Positions 1 through 7,087 of a DNA stretch of 8,251 nt are shown here, in pieces. The notes below the pieces were generated by a model. That model did no database searches, had not been told where the DNA came from, and saw nothing but the letters and a program-made list of their open reading frames with translations. The position numbers and the translations under genes were made by a program. Source of the DNA: Planctomycetota bacterium (lineage in GTDB: Bacteria; Planctomycetota; Planctomycetia; Planctomycetales; Planctomycetaceae). The stretch spans positions 1-8,251 of the forward strand of contig JAJRTM010000189.1 of the NCBI GenBank assembly GCA_024278285.1. Direction: 5' to 3'. How positions within the stretch are numbered: the first letter of the stretch is position 1; each line of letters opens with the position of its first letter.

Positions 1-1124
1 ATTCGTGCAATCAAATACGATGAAGCAAGAGTCGCTGCAAAGATGGCCCAGCCCTGTGAAGATTCCGGCAGGAAACTCCAATCGAAAGATTTTACCGCTC
101 GGTAAACGAAACGGTGAAACACATAGATCGCGTAACTGTATTTACCCAGAGAGATTAAACCGGGAAAACAAAACAGGCGCGAGAGAAGATGTCTTTGCGA
201 GAGGAGTACCAACGTACCAATCAGCAGGGCGAAAACGGTTGCGATAAGTGTGTGACCGATTGAATAAGCAGCGAAAGATTCACTTTTCAACACGGGATAA
301 ATAGTGTCGATTCCAATCAGCATGGCGAAACCTGCTGCACACATCATCGGCAGATATTTGGCCCAGCGCGACACCCAACCGGGATCGCGAAACGCAATCG
401 CCAGCAGCGCCCCTGCACATAAGCTGTCCATGCGGGTAATCGTCATGACATAGATGGCAACACCGGGAACGCCGTTGGTAAGCAGGACATACCGCAGGGC
501 AAGTGCAAAGAGGCACAAACCGAAACAGAGCCAGGCCAGACGTTTGCGGGAACAGGCAACCACGACAAAGGGCCAGATCAAATAAAACTGTTCTTCCACC
601 GCTAACGACCAGAAGTGATTCAGCACACGCCCATCGGGCCAGGCTCCCTGCCAGGCGAACAGCCAGTTTTGTAGATAGCCCCAATACCAGAATTGTGTTT
701 CCTTCACCGCAGCCAATGCCCCGGTTCCAGATTCATACCCCAAGGCAAGCCAAGCCAATGGGGCGATACCGAAAACAACAATTAACGTGCCGTAGTATAA
801 AGGAAAAATACGAACGGATCGCCGCAGGATGAAACTTTTCCAGTAGCCTTTGCGTCCCACGGTATCAAGTAGAATTCCTGTAATCAAAAAACCGGACAGA
901 ACAAAGAAAAGGTCAACGCCAATCCATCCCGAGGCGGCGAATTTTCGTGCAATCATTGTTGGAATGAAACCATCGTTATGCAGCTTCAGGCAGTCGTAGC
1001 AAAGTACCAGCAGTACCGCCAACCCGCGAACGCCATCTAAGGCAGGAAGATGTTTTTTTAGATCGAGTGAAGAAACATCTTTTCCTGGAAAAACGAATGT
1101 ACGAATATTTTCAGGAATTTGCAT
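1..1124 (-). CDS. Acyltransferase-3 (OafA/YrhL-type) membrane O-acyltransferase, C-terminus cut off by window edge
   Basis: 374 codons are visible with no stop; the gene continues past position 1. The family moves acetyl or other acyl groups across the inner membrane onto surface glycans. Visible family motifs (residues from M1): LDGVRGLAVLLV at 29-40 in the first helix, DLFFVLSGFLITG at 71-83, RRSVRIFPLYY at 101-111, FWSLAVEEQFYLIWP at 171-185, RMDSLCAGALLA at 231-242 and GKYSYAIYVFH at 327-337. Hydrophobic stretches throughout fit a polytopic protein of about ten helices. The start is ATG 1122-1124, with AGAGG 8 nt upstream and 14 nt of overlap with the preceding acetyltransferase gene, so the two are probably translationally coupled. 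Oddity: the family's RX10H motif in helix 1 reads R33-X10-D44 here (codon GAC at 993-995). The acceptor cannot be told from sequence; a polysaccharide is inferred from the neighbour. Family assignment is secure. Confidence 0.93.
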   Translation of the reverse strand, partial: MQIPENIRTFVFPGKDVSSLDLKKHLPALDGVRGLAVLLVLCYDCLKLHNDGFIPTMIARKFAASGWIGVDLFFVLSGFLITGILLDTVGRKGYWKSFILRRSVRIFPLYYGTLIVVFGIAPLAWLALGYESGTGALAAVKETQFWYWGYLQNWLFAWQGAWPDGRVLNHFWSLAVEEQFYLIWPFVVVACSRKRLAWLCFGLCLFALALRYVLLTNGVPGVAIYVMTITRMDSLCAGALLAIAFRDPGWVSRWAKYLPMMCAAGFAMLIGIDTIYPVLKSESFAAYSIGHTLIATVFALLIGTLVLLSQRHLLSRLFCFPGLISLGKYSYAIYVFHRFVYRAVKSFDWSFLPESSQGWAIFAATLASSYLIAR

Positions 1125-2403
1125 CGTGCTGGCCTCTGGAAATATGAAAGAACTGGCAACCGCGATCTCGAATCCACTTAATCCCCCCGAGCATCGAACA
1201 GGCGACATTGGCGAGGCGACTGGTGATGAAAATCTGCGGAGCGATCTCCCGCCGCGTTCCCCAAACATACTCAATAAACGAGCCTGGACAAGCACAACTA
1301 TCGATCATTTTCAAATGGGGCAGCAACCGTTGAGTATGAAATAAAGCTTGTGCTTTAATCTGAAAACCAGGGCAGCCACGCGAGAAACGCGGATCCCAGC
1401 CAAGTTTGAATGCGTAGGAAATATCCCCTGCCACAAAATGAACGACGCTGGCAATGACAGTTTCGTTAATCGATAATTCAAGAAAGAAGACACGGTATTG
1501 TTGGGCAAAACGATCAACCAGATCGAGAAAGAATTTCTTTTCTGTTTCGTGTGAAGCCAGCGCAGTCCCCGCGGCTGATTTCCAGCCCATCGCTTCAAGT
1601 TCCAGAAATCGGAGAGCAGACTGCTTGATCTTCTTTCGATTTTTCTGAATGCCAAAAGAGACTCTTCCCTGTTTACTCAGCCAGTTCCAGCCCTGTCTTA
1701 AACTGCGAGCGCGTCGTTTTGAAATCCCATTGGAGTGTTCTGAATTACTCTCGGGGATTTCGATGGAGGCACGCTGGCTGCTCGGTCCTTTAATGAATTC
1801 AACACCTGCCTCTGTTGCACTGTTTTCAATTTGTTTTGACGTACGATCATCCTGAGCCAATTGCCTGAATTCGACCGCGTACCAGGAATGATGTTTGTTT
1901 TTCATAAAATTCCAAAAGGCATTCAAAGCAGGCTGTTCTTCTCCTGCCCGAATCAGCATACCATCCAGGAAAGTATGATTCGTTCGCCAACTGCGCAAGT
2001 GAGGCACGGGGACGACTCGCGTTGCAGCAACCGATTCAAATACTCCCAGTCCGATCCACCGGTTGTCTTGTTCAATGACAATGTAAATCGGCGATTGCTG
2101 ACCAAGTTGTGCAGCAATCGCTGCCTCCATAAATGCTCGACTAAGATAGGGCGTAGAAGAAACGGCATGACGTTCCAAATCATCCCAGGCTGCGAGCGAC
2201 TGAGCATTCATATCGGATTCATGCAGAATCTGAACGCGAACGCCAGATTCAATATTACTAACGGTAAAATTTTGCAAACGGCTCTGAAATTTTAGAAAAA
2301 CATCATTTTGGTTACGGCGGTCAGAACAGACCAGCCGTGCTGGGATTGAATCTGTCATTGGTAATTTGAACTGTGTCAGTGAATCGCAAATCATGGAACT
2401 CAT
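1111..2403 (-). CDS. CelD/FemAB-like GNAT-fold N-acyltransferase (Acetyltransf_6 type)
   Basis: 430 residues from the chosen start. The C-terminal half carries the pattern of the CelD/BcsL-like acetyltransferase domain: a basic segment (KRRARSLRQGWNWLSKQG) followed by FLELEAMGWKSAAGTAL, FFLDLVDRFA, a strand with FFLELSINETVIASVVHFVA and then SYAFKLGWDPRFSRGCPGFQIKA. The family is soluble, uses acyl-CoA or related donors, and is often found in exopolysaccharide or cell-envelope loci. The frame stays open up to ATG 2503-2505. The 34 extra residues are encoded by intergenic repeat sequence also found at 2771-2791, so I reject that start. ATG 2401-2403, 2392-2394 and 2356-2358 remain possible; none has a clear Shine-Dalgarno. 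TATAAT overlaps the first of these (2402-2407) and, if a real -10 box, would favour one of the later starts. The stop overlaps the next gene by 14 nt, suggesting a two-gene acylation module. The exact substrate is unknown. Confidence 0.8.
   Translation of the reverse strand: MSSMICDSLTQFKLPMTDSIPARLVCSDRRNQNDVFLKFQSRLQNFTVSNIESGVRVQILHESDMNAQSLAAWDDLERHAVSSTPYLSRAFMEAAIAAQLGQQSPIYIVIEQDNRWIGLGVFESVAATRVVPVPHLRSWRTNHTFLDGMLIRAGEEQPALNAFWNFMKNKHHSWYAVEFRQLAQDDRTSKQIENSATEAGVEFIKGPSSQRASIEIPESNSEHSNGISKRRARSLRQGWNWLSKQGRVSFGIQKNRKKIKQSALRFLELEAMGWKSAAGTALASHETEKKFFLDLVDRFAQQYRVFFLELSINETVIASVVHFVAGDISYAFKLGWDPRFSRGCPGFQIKAQALFHTQRLLPHLKMIDSCACPGSFIEYVWGTRREIAPQIFITSRLANVACSMLGGIKWIRDRGCQFFHISRGQHDANS
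1133..1137 (-). promoter_or_regulatory. Ribosome binding site of the acyltransferase-3 gene
   Basis: AGAGG on the minus strand lies 8 nt before ATG 1122-1124, inside the end of the upstream coding region. It supports this start and reinitiation after the upstream stop at 1111. Confidence 0.55.
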
Positions 2404-2499
2404 TATAAAATTGATTCTGACTCTGTTTTTAGTGGCTGAAGATTTGAAAAAGCCACGGATGAACCCATCGCGGCATAGCCGCAACCAAACAGAGATTTG

Positions 2500-2530
2500 A
2501 ACCACGAATAGACACCAATTGACACGAATA
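2500..2530. repeat. ACGAAT-type periodic repeat
   Basis: CACGAAT occurs twice (2503-2509 and 2523-2529) with a degenerate GACACCAAT between, giving a repeating pattern of about 10 nt. A similar AACCACGAAT-GACCGCGAAT lies at 8051-8070, in front of the HemX-like gene. Function is unknown; dispersed intergenic repeat debris is the simplest reading. Confidence 0.5.
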
Positions 2531-2558
2531 TTTCTTTTGGAAACTTCATCTCAAACTG

Positions 2559-2709
2559 ATAGGATGGCGTGCTTGCACCCATCAAATACGGTTTCCAGTT
2601 CATTAGTCCCATGCCGGTAAATCAATGGCACAATTATAACAGATCAACTCTCTCTTTTTCATTGAACGCAACTCGGCATGCGAAGATGGGTGCAAGCACG
2701 CCATCCTAC
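2559..2709. repeat. Head-to-head pair of REP-like palindromes (BIME-like or MITE-like element)
   Basis: The perfect 24-bp inverted arms 2560-2583 and 2685-2708 are separated by 101 nt. Each arm is itself an imperfect hairpin: GATGG and GTG pair with CAC and CCATC around a CTTG loop, with one bulged C. The right arm is followed by CTAC (GTAG on the minus strand); the left arm has ATAG in that place. A second short inverted pair, CATGCCG (2611-2617) and CGGCATG (2674-2680), lies inside. A tetranucleotide followed by a hairpin, arranged as an inverted pair, matches REP/BIME organisation. A small TIR-bearing MITE is the alternative; no target-site duplication abuts the arms. Confidence 0.65.
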
Positions 2710-2749
2710 AACTACGATGAACTGAAAAACTGAAGGTGTGATGGAATGG

Positions 2750-2791
2750 TTTCATCCGTGCTTGATCCGCGTTCATCCGTGGCTCTTTTTC
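2750..2791. repeat. ACGGAT-type periodic repeat forming the right outer arm
   Basis: Read on the minus strand, CCACGGATGAAC, GCGGATCAAG and CACGGATGAAA follow one another. The proximal part (2771-2791) is an inverted copy of 2446-2464. The unit resembles the ACGAAT repeats at 2500-2530 and 8051-8070. Confidence 0.5.
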
Positions 2792-2858
2792 CTTTTAGTC
2801 ATTAAGTTCTGCCAAGAATCATAAATTTGTGTAAACCGGCAGGGGCTGCAAATGTAAA

Positions 2859-2889
2859 TCTCGATCATAAAATGATTACATGATCGAGA
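2859..2889 (-). terminator. Possible terminator hairpin straddling the ATPase stop codon
   Basis: Perfect 10-bp inverted repeat TCTCGATCAT / ATGATCGAGA (2859-2868 and 2880-2889) with an 11-nt loop containing the stop codon (2876-2878). In the direction of transcription the stem is followed by TTTACATTT, a broken T-tract. The stem is only moderately GC-rich, so termination strength is uncertain; a protein-binding palindrome is an alternative. Confidence 0.4.
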
Positions 2890-4495
2890 AATAATTCTCT
2901 ACCGCGAAATCGAATGCACTCGGGCTCATCTTTTTTTCTATTTGTTTATACACACAGAAGTTTCGTACTTGAAGCAGTAAATCGCGTGGCTGACAGGCAC
3001 GGAACGGGCGATTTACTTTTTCGTAATGTGTTTTTATCAAGTACTCTACCGACTCCTCATCAAATTCCATCCCGGTTAATGGTGCCATAATTTGAAACAG
3101 TTGAACGAAGTGTTCCCGCGAAGGATCGGTCACTTCAATTTTATATGGAATTCTGCGCAGGAACGCCCCGTCGACCAGATCTTTCGGTTCCAGATTCGTC
3201 GAAAAAACGATTAGTTGATCAAAAGGAACCTGAATTTTTTTTCCGCTGGGCATGTTGAGGTAGTCGTATCGTTTTTCTAACGGAACGATCCAGCGGTTAA
3301 GCAGTTCATCCACGGGCATCGCCTGGCGTCCGAAGTCATCAATGACCAATGTTCCACAATTACTTTTTAATTGCAGGGGCGCCTCGCAAGTTTTTGTCTG
3401 TGGATTTTGTGTCACTTCTAATTCGGACATCGTCAACTCTCCCCCCGCAACAACGGTCGGGCGAGTAATCTGAACCCAGCGCTGATCGACACCGGAAAGA
3501 TCGAAGATCCCCTGCTCCTGTTCGTTTTGAACTTCTTCGTGAACTCCGGGATCATACAGACGCATAATATCTGCATCGATCAACAAGGCTCGCGGAATCC
3601 AGATGGAAGAACCGAAACAGGATGTCATCCGTTCTGCAATACTTGTTTTCCCATTTCCTGCTTCCCCAAACAGAAACATGCCACGTCCTGAATTTATCGC
3701 GGGACCAAGTTTATCGAGCATTTCGGGGGCAATCAGTAAATCAGAAAATGCTCTTCGCAAGTCTTCTTCGTGAACCACCTGCTTGGCAATGCTCTGCTTT
3801 TCCATCGCTTTAAGATAATCTTTTAACGGCACCGGAGCAGAACCGAAGTAGTAACATTCTTCGGAAAATCGCTTCGCTTTTTCTCGACCAAGTTCTGTAA
3901 TCGAATAGAAGTAATCTCCCATTTCTGCAGAGTCTCGCAAATCGAGAACTTGGTCATACTTCCAGCGTTTCAGCAGCGGGTCAATCAAAGCAAATGGAAT
4001 ACGAATTTGTTGTGATATTTGCCGACCGGACGCCAGGCCTCTGGCGAGCAGGTATTTCAAAATCAAACGCTCGACATCATCTTCGCTCAACCCGGCTGCT
4101 TCCAAAGATTCGGGAGATTTGGGAATGAAATGAACTTGTTCATCTCCTTCATCGCCGAGCAAATTGCTCACCCGATCAAACAACTCAGCCAGATAGGAAT
4201 CGTTTTTTACTGCCGAGGGTGTGGGTGGCTTCTCTTTCTTTTTCTCTGTTTGCCTTATCTTGGCCTGATCACTTGCCGCTTCAGATTTACCAGGTGAATC
4301 ATGCGGCGATGGAGCAGGCTGCTCATCGCTGTTCTCAACTTCAGAATTACCAAGATCGCCGGGCAGCTTCTGTTCAAGGTCAGAAAAGTCAAGCGAATTC
4401 AGTTCAGGCAGTCCGCTCCCCTGATCCGATGTTGATTGCTCCAGGCACTCGGATTTGAGACGATCAAGAAATTCTGTTGGCGATAACTTTGACAT
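2876..4495 (-). CDS. AAA+ ATPase with N-terminal winged-helix-like domain
   Basis: 539 residues from ATG 4493-4495, chosen over the ATG 30 nt upstream because GGAAG lies 4 nt before it. Residues 1-100 are rich in Ser, Glu, Asp, Pro and Lys and look disordered. Residues about 120-235 resemble a winged helix ([17 protein letters not shown], then [19 protein letters not shown] and a [14 protein letters not shown] segment). The AAA+ core follows: Walker A GEAGNGKT at 277-284, Walker B LVIDDFGR at 383-390, sensor-1 FSTN at 431-434, arginine-finger candidates R447/R448 in DGAFLRRIP, and a sensor-2 candidate R504 in CQPRDLL. Nucleotide-binding residues look intact, so an active ATPase is expected. 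From memory, similar HTH-AAA proteins occur in planctomycetes and deltaproteobacteria without a settled function; roles in pilus or secretion control or MoxR-like chaperoning are possible. No partner gene adjoins it: repeat-filled gaps of over 450 nt separate it from both neighbours. It is probably transcribed alone. Confidence 0.9.
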   Translation of the reverse strand: MSKLSPTEFLDRLKSECLEQSTSDQGSGLPELNSLDFSDLEQKLPGDLGNSEVENSDEQPAPSPHDSPGKSEAASDQAKIRQTEKKKEKPPTPSAVKNDSYLAELFDRVSNLLGDEGDEQVHFIPKSPESLEAAGLSEDDVERLILKYLLARGLASGRQISQQIRIPFALIDPLLKRWKYDQVLDLRDSAEMGDYFYSITELGREKAKRFSEECYYFGSAPVPLKDYLKAMEKQSIAKQVVHEEDLRRAFSDLLIAPEMLDKLGPAINSGRGMFLFGEAGNGKTSIAERMTSCFGSSIWIPRALLIDADIMRLYDPGVHEEVQNEQEQGIFDLSGVDQRWVQITRPTVVAGGELTMSELEVTQNPQTKTCEAPLQLKSNCGTLVIDDFGRQAMPVDELLNRWIVPLEKRYDYLNMPSGKKIQVPFDQLIVFSTNLEPKDLVDGAFLRRIPYKIEVTDPSREHFVQLFQIMAPLTGMEFDEESVEYLIKTHYEKVNRPFRACQPRDLLLQVRNFCVYKQIEKKMSPSAFDFAVENYFSIM

Positions 4496-4499
4496 ACAT

Positions 4500-4504
4500 C
4501 TTCC
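4500..4504 (-). promoter_or_regulatory. Ribosome binding site of the AAA+ ATPase gene
   Basis: GGAAG on the minus strand lies 4 nt before ATG 4493-4495. It decides the start in favour of MSKLSPTEF rather than the ATG at 4523-4525. Confidence 0.5.
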
Positions 4505-4684
4505 ATCACTAAAATAAGCCCTCAACTGATTCAGACTTCATCCCAAACATAGCTCGGAGAATCGACCAGGAACAAAGCGACAGAAAATCTGACTCGGAAT
4601 GCTTGAACTCTTTAGCAACGTAATCGCCAATACCGTTAATTTTGATACAACGCAACGAGAAAGGCTGCAAAAATGGCAGGATAT

Positions 4685-4797
4685 TTCCAGGCGAGCCGGG
4701 GGTGTTAACCTCCTGGTAACTCTGCTGTTACAGATCGGCAACCAATTGGTACTTGAAAGTTACCAGGGTCATCACTGACCCGGCTCGCCTGAAATTT
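4685..4797. repeat. Nested inverted-repeat element, MITE-like or structured-RNA candidate
   Basis: The outer arms CAGGCGAGCCGGG (4688-4700) and CCCGGCTCGCCTG (4779-4791) are perfect 13-bp complements. They extend outward through a TTTC/GAAA pair with one extra base on the left. A second perfect pair CCTGGTAAC (4712-4720) / GTTACCAGG (4759-4767) is nested inside. The interior holds the palindrome ACCAATTGGT (4741-4750). A competing 6-bp hairpin GGGTCA-TCAC-TGACCC (4766-4781) overlaps the right outer arm. The size and arms suit a small non-autonomous mobile element; a folded RNA downstream of the pseudouridine synthase gene is the alternative. Confidence 0.6.
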
Positions 4798-4873
4798 GTT
4801 TGGTTCCGGCTACTCCATAACAGAAAAGAGTTCGAACAGTTATGATCCTGCGATGGATTCACCGGTGTTAAAT

Positions 4874-4920
4874 TAATGACATGGAGACCGTATTTGATGG
4901 GTACAAGCACGCCATCCTAC
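4874..4920 (-). repeat. Single REP-like palindrome copy with extended flank
   Basis: Positions 4896-4919 match the 24-nt arm at 2685-2708 with one change (G to A at 4903) and are followed by CTAC, giving GTAG on the minus strand. The match to the inverted left arm region (2560-2605) extends over 46 nt (4874-4919) with 4 mismatches, well beyond the hairpin, so both derive from a longer shared repeat. Confidence 0.65.
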
Positions 4921-4960
4921 GAGTCATTCACTTGGCGTTGACTCAATTGAGAGAATCATT

Positions 4961-5746
4961 CTATTCCGGGATAAATTGCCGAGCCACTTTGGGCCAGTCG
5001 GATGGTAGCGGGGCGGTGATTTCCAATTCGTCGTAGCGGACCGGGTGCAACACTTTCAGCTTCCAGGCGTGTAAGCCAACCCGCTGCGTATAATCGCCGT
5101 GTAGCGGTTGCAGGTCGATGGTTCGCTTGGCTCCGTAAAGTTGATCTCCCAAAACCGGGTTCCCGCGCGATGCAAACTGCACTCGAATCTGGTGCATTCT
5201 GCCGGTAATCGGCTTAACTTCAAGGATAGAAAGCCCATTCGTTTCTCCCAGAACGCGGTACTTCAACACGGCTCGTTTTGCTTCCTGAGATTCGGTCTGT
5301 TCGATGACCGCTCGCGCCTGATCAGGAATTTTTCGGATGAAATCGATCAGTTCTCCCTCTTTGTTTTGCAGGCGTCCTTCGAGAATCGCAAGATATGTTT
5401 TCTGCACCTGACGTTCACGGAACTGTTCCGACAGCCGGGCTGCACATTTTGAATTGCGGGAAAAAATCGAAACCCCTGTCACCGGGCGATCCAGACGATG
5501 CAACACGCCCAGGTAAACATTTCCCGGCTTGTCGTATTTCTTTTTCAGGTACGCTTTCACATAATCGGGCAAACAAAACACGCCGCGCGGTGCCCCCTGG
5601 CTTAACATGCCAGCCGGCTTGTTGACGGCAATTAAAGGGCCATCTTCGCAGATAATTTCCAGCGAAGCGATATCGTCATCGCTGGGAAATTGTTGTTCGG
5701 AAGTTTCTCCAGATTGATTTCGTTTGGGGCGGCGGGACTTTGTCAT
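4961..5746 (-). CDS. RluA-family RNA pseudouridine synthase
   Basis: 261 residues. The enzyme isomerises specific uridines in rRNA or tRNA to pseudouridine. The catalytic motif is LHRLDRPVTGV at 82-92, with D86 as the family's catalytic aspartate. Flanking motifs also fit: AVNKPAGMLSQG (40-51), KTYLAILEG, and GRMHQIRVQFASRGNPVLGD near residues 182-201. No N-terminal S4 domain is present; residues 1-25 are a polar basic/acidic tail. It is therefore a compact RluA/RluC-like member, and its target site cannot be assigned. The ATG at 5744-5746 overlaps the hemA stop in an ATGA arrangement, so translation is probably coupled to hemA. A link to haem synthesis is positional only. Family assignment is secure. 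Confidence 0.95.
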   Translation of the reverse strand: MTKSRRPKRNQSGETSEQQFPSDDDIASLEIICEDGPLIAVNKPAGMLSQGAPRGVFCLPDYVKAYLKKKYDKPGNVYLGVLHRLDRPVTGVSIFSRNSKCAARLSEQFRERQVQKTYLAILEGRLQNKEGELIDFIRKIPDQARAVIEQTESQEAKRAVLKYRVLGETNGLSILEVKPITGRMHQIRVQFASRGNPVLGDQLYGAKRTIDLQPLHGDYTQRVGLHAWKLKVLHPVRYDELEITAPLPSDWPKVARQFIPE

Positions 5747-7038
5747 TCTCTTGAATCTTCTCCCAATCGAAATAATTCTTTGACCGTCTTCAACAACGAG
5801 TGAGGCGTTCCCTCTTTGGATTGATGCTTAATCGTTTCCAGCGGCGGATGCAGTAATTTGTTGACAATGCGGTTGATTGTCTGTTCGATCTGTTGCTTAT
5901 CCTGTTCGGAAACGTCGTCTAGTTTTTTGAAGAGACGGCTTAATTCGCTGCGACCAATTTCGTGCCAGGTTTCGCGAAGTTCCTGAATGACCGGACTGGT
6001 TTGGCGATGATAAAATTCGTGCAGAAACTGATCGCTCGCCGCACGGACCAACTTATTCGCCTTGAGCATCTCTTTTTTTCGAGCCTGGCGATTACGATTG
6101 CAAGTCTGTTCCAGATCGTCGATATCATAAAGGAAGACGTTATCATCAACGGCGGCAATTTCCGGGGAAAAATCGCGTGGCGCACCAAGATCGAGAATGA
6201 AAAGCGTTCGCTGGATCGGGCATTGCTGGCGTAGTTCGCGAAAACGCTGTACTGAAATAATCGGCTCGGTCGCTCCGGTGGTACTGACAATCACATCCGC
6301 CTGCGAGAGATGCGATTCCCATTGATCAAACCGAATCGCCTGACCTCCCCATTTCGAAGCAAGCTGTTCGCCTCGCTGGAAGTTTCGATTCGCCACAGTG
6401 ATTTTTTGGACGCCTTCATCTTTGAGATACCGCAGCGTTTCTTCGGCCATCTCTCCTGCTCCGAGAATGAGGACCGATTTGTTATCGAACCGTTCGAAAA
6501 TGCTTTTGCCGAATTCACCGACCGCCACCGAAGCAATCGAAATGCGTCCTTCCGAAAGCTTCGTTTCCGTGCGAACTCTTCCTGCGATGCTCATTGCAGA
6601 TTGAAACAGGTGATGCGTCAACGGGCCAACCGCATCGCAATCGGCTGCCCGTTGATAAGCCGATTTAATCTGGCTGACAATCTGGGCTTCTCCCAGCACC
6701 ATGCTATCCAGGCTGCACGCGACGCGAAACAGATGTTGAACGGCTTCGAGTTCTGTTTCGTGGCGAATTTCGTTGATGAAATCATCCAGCGGAACATTGT
6801 GAAATTCCGAAATAAAGCGAGCCACTTCATCCTGTCCCGGCAAGTTATTTCGCTGTTCTGTCCCGAAATAAATTTCAATGCGATTGCATGTTGAAACAAT
6901 CACCACTTCGATACCGGGAAACTTTTTTTGAAGTTGTTCATACGCGCAGCCAAAACGTTCCTCGCTGGAGAACGCTAACCGTTCTCGAACATCAAGGTTC
7001 GCCGTTTCATGATTGCAGTAAACAACTCGTAATTTCAC
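5743..7038 (-). CDS. hemA: Glutamyl-tRNA reductase
   Basis: 431 residues, normal for the family. It reduces glutamyl-tRNA(Glu) with NADPH to glutamate-1-semialdehyde, the committed step of the C5 route to 5-aminolevulinate and haem. The N-terminal catalytic domain has VRERLAF (17-23) and STCNRIEIY with the nucleophile C51. SLDSMVLGEAQIVSQIKSAY (109-128) is the classic signature. The NADPH-binding fold starts at VLILGAGEMAEETLRYL (189-205), with TVANRNFQRGEQLA and IVSTTGAT following. A helical dimerisation region runs from about 315 to the end. The start is GTG 7036-7038, chosen because MKLRVVYCNHETA aligns with the family N-terminus; no Shine-Dalgarno is visible before it. A HemX-like gene lies upstream across a 120-nt gap holding a repeat pair, and the pseudouridine synthase overlaps its stop by 4 nt. 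Confidence 0.98.
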   Translation of the reverse strand: MKLRVVYCNHETANLDVRERLAFSSEERFGCAYEQLQKKFPGIEVVIVSTCNRIEIYFGTEQRNNLPGQDEVARFISEFHNVPLDDFINEIRHETELEAVQHLFRVACSLDSMVLGEAQIVSQIKSAYQRAADCDAVGPLTHHLFQSAMSIAGRVRTETKLSEGRISIASVAVGEFGKSIFERFDNKSVLILGAGEMAEETLRYLKDEGVQKITVANRNFQRGEQLASKWGGQAIRFDQWESHLSQADVIVSTTGATEPIISVQRFRELRQQCPIQRTLFILDLGAPRDFSPEIAAVDDNVFLYDIDDLEQTCNRNRQARKKEMLKANKLVRAASDQFLHEFYHRQTSPVIQELRETWHEIGRSELSRLFKKLDDVSEQDKQQIEQTINRIVNKLLHPPLETIKHQSKEGTPHSLLKTVKELFRLGEDSRE

Positions 7039-7087
7039 AGTTTTATAATTTCAAACTACAGTTATTTAGTTTCTAGTTAACGAATAA

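Larger units (their letters stand above)
2404..2875. repeat. 472-nt intergenic region made of nested inverted repeats
   Basis: No credible gene is present. The outer arms are 2446-2464 and 2771-2791, inverted copies reading GAAAAAG(AG)CCACGGATGAAC, differing by a 2-nt indel. Inside lies a perfect 24-bp inverted pair (2560-2583 and 2685-2708). Between the arms are periodic ACGAAT/ACGGAT motifs and a small GCGGC-ATA-GCCGC hairpin at 2470-2482. Short open frames here, for example 2403-2612 on the minus strand, simply read through the repeats. Confidence 0.7.
4496..4960. other. 465-nt intergenic region between the pseudouridine synthase and the ATPase
   Basis: The half nearest the ATPase (about 4505-4680) shows no recognisable gene, repeat or clear promoter. 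The half nearest the pseudouridine synthase holds a nested inverted-repeat element (4685-4797) and a REP-like copy (4874-4920). Short open frames here (4538-4741 and 4728-4910, minus strand) run across these repeats and have no family resemblance. Confidence 0.6.

Noticed and set aside
280..832. Open frames at 280-684 (minus) and 503-832 (plus)
   Set aside because: Both are out of frame with the acyltransferase-3 coding sequence, which shows continuous family motifs over the same bases.
2403..2612. A 69-codon minus-strand frame in the repeat-filled gap
   Set aside because: It simply translates the palindromic and ACGAAT repeats.
4538..4910. Short minus-strand frames at 4538-4741 and 4728-4910
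   Set aside because: They cross the nested repeat element, lack ribosome binding sites and have no recognisable family.
4942..4951. Palindrome CTCAATTGAG just after the pseudouridine synthase stop, considered as a terminator
   Set aside because: It has no loop, is AT-rich and has no T-tract after it.
6310..6894. A 194-codon plus-strand frame opposite hemA
   Set aside because: It is antisense to a highly conserved gene and its translation shows no recognisable domain.
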